Source of the DNA: Patescibacteria group bacterium
GTDB taxonomy: Bacteria > Patescibacteria > UBA1384 > JAMDBS01
Length of the DNA: 6,758 nt
Direction of reading: 5' to 3'
Assembly (NCBI GenBank): GCA_023487325.1
Contig: JAMDBS010000164.1
Span: 1 to 6,758, forward strand
Made by a program: the position numbers and the translations under genes
The notes under the pieces: generated by a model
The model's database searches: none
Told to the model about the DNA's origin: nothing
What the model saw: only the letters and a program-made list of their open reading frames with translations
Shown here: in pieces, positions 6,543-6,758 of the stretch
Layout: each line of letters begins with the position of its first letter
How positions within the stretch are numbered: position 1 is the stretch's first letter

Positions 6543-6758
6543 CTATAACCCAGAAACTAATTTCTCCAATTCTTTACTTTTATTATAACATATTTGCGCG
6601 TTTGATGTATCGCCTAATTTGTTATAGGTATAGGCCAGATAATTTTGAATTTGGGGTGAGAGCGGATCGATTTGCGCGGCTAATTTAAAGGCCGATAAAG
6701 CAAGCTCAAAAGAATTTGTTTTTAAATATGTATATCCTAAAAGTGGCATTGAGCTGAC
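6543..6758 (-). CDS. TPR-repeat protein, C-terminal fragment (5' end beyond window)
   Basis: The last 71 codons of a gene are visible, open to the right edge and ending at TAG. A methionine at 6749 lies in frame, but the reading frame continues upstream of it (Val-Ser-Ser), so it need not be the start. The visible part forms about two tetratricopeptide units. One runs LGYTYLKTNSFELALSAF and continues to a closing ...IDPLSP; the second follows as NYLAYTYNKLGDTSNAQICY. The pattern of small and aromatic residues and the Pro-closed helix pair is typical of TPRs, which are helical protein-binding scaffolds. No enzyme activity is implied. The gene ends 31 bases before the secreted-protein gene and is on the same strand, so it may be the preceding member of the operon. 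What lies N-terminal (membrane anchor, signal peptide, more repeats, another domain) cannot be told. Confidence 0.8.
   Translation of the reverse strand, partial: VSSMPLLGYTYLKTNSFELALSAFKLAAQIDPLSPQIQNYLAYTYNKLGDTSNAQICYNKSKELEKLVSGL
6582..6590 (-). promoter_or_regulatory. Candidate extended -10 promoter element inside the end of the TPR gene
   Basis: On the minus strand these bases read TGTTATAAT, an exact match to the extended -10 form TGnTATAAT. The site lies about 70 bases upstream of the TTG start of the secreted-protein gene. Its predicted transcript would begin near 6575 and carry the strong SD sequence at 6516-6522. No good -35 box is seen at the usual 17-base spacing (ATACAT at 6605-6610 is a poor match), which an extended -10 can tolerate. 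The bases also encode Cys-Tyr-Asn of the TPR protein, and TATAAT arises easily by chance in AT-rich DNA, so this is only a candidate. Confidence 0.35.

Noticed and set aside
1..6758. Recoded UGA (as glycine), as in some CPR lineages
   Set aside because: All six frames read cleanly with the standard bacterial code, Gly uses GGN codons, and no in-frame TGA is needed.
1..6758. CRISPR array, tRNA or rRNA genes, insertion sequence ends, strong terminators
   Set aside because: No regularly spaced repeats, cloverleaf-like segments, paired terminal repeats, or stem-loops followed by T tracts were seen. Intergenic gaps are too short to hold most of these.

Overview
The window is about one third G+C by eye, and all of its genes lie on the minus strand. 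The best guess at the source is a Candidate Phyla Radiation (Patescibacteria) bacterium. This rests mainly on the large membrane protein in the centre, whose core motifs resemble, from memory, the VirB6/TrbL-like type IV secretion proteins of that group. It also rests on the AT-rich, tightly packed gene order. The phylum is an inference. All stops used are TAA or TAG, and the standard bacterial code fits throughout.

In transcription order (right to left) there are six genes: (1) the C-terminal end of a tetratricopeptide-repeat (TPR) protein, 6543-6758, cut by the window edge; (2) a secreted, cysteine-containing protein of 417 residues with a hydrophobic C-terminal helix, 5258-6511, starting at TTG behind a strong Shine-Dalgarno (SD) sequence; (3) a 979-residue VirB6/TrbL-like protein, 2311-5250, with a signal peptide, an outside domain, about seven membrane segments and a 460-residue soluble tail; (4) a 203-residue soluble protein with a helical front and a lysine/proline-rich disordered rear, 1678-2289; (5) a 285-residue protein with a zincin-like HExxE motif, 816-1673; (6) a charged helical protein, 1-802, that runs off the left edge and is still open.

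Gaps between the genes are about 31, 7, 21, 4 and 13 bases (1 base if the sixth gene starts at 814), so the row reads as one operon. A perfect extended -10 element inside the end of the TPR gene could start transcription of genes 2-6. There is no gene-free stretch above 35 bases, and no RNA gene, CRISPR array, mobile element or clear terminator was seen.

The likely theme is an envelope-spanning machine related to type IV secretion or DNA transfer. In this reading gene 3 is the inner-membrane channel component, gene 2 an exported partner beside it, and genes 4-6 cytoplasmic accessory proteins of unknown function. No ATPase (VirB4/VirD4), pilin or relaxase lies in the window, so the assignment to secretion depends on one protein family plus context.
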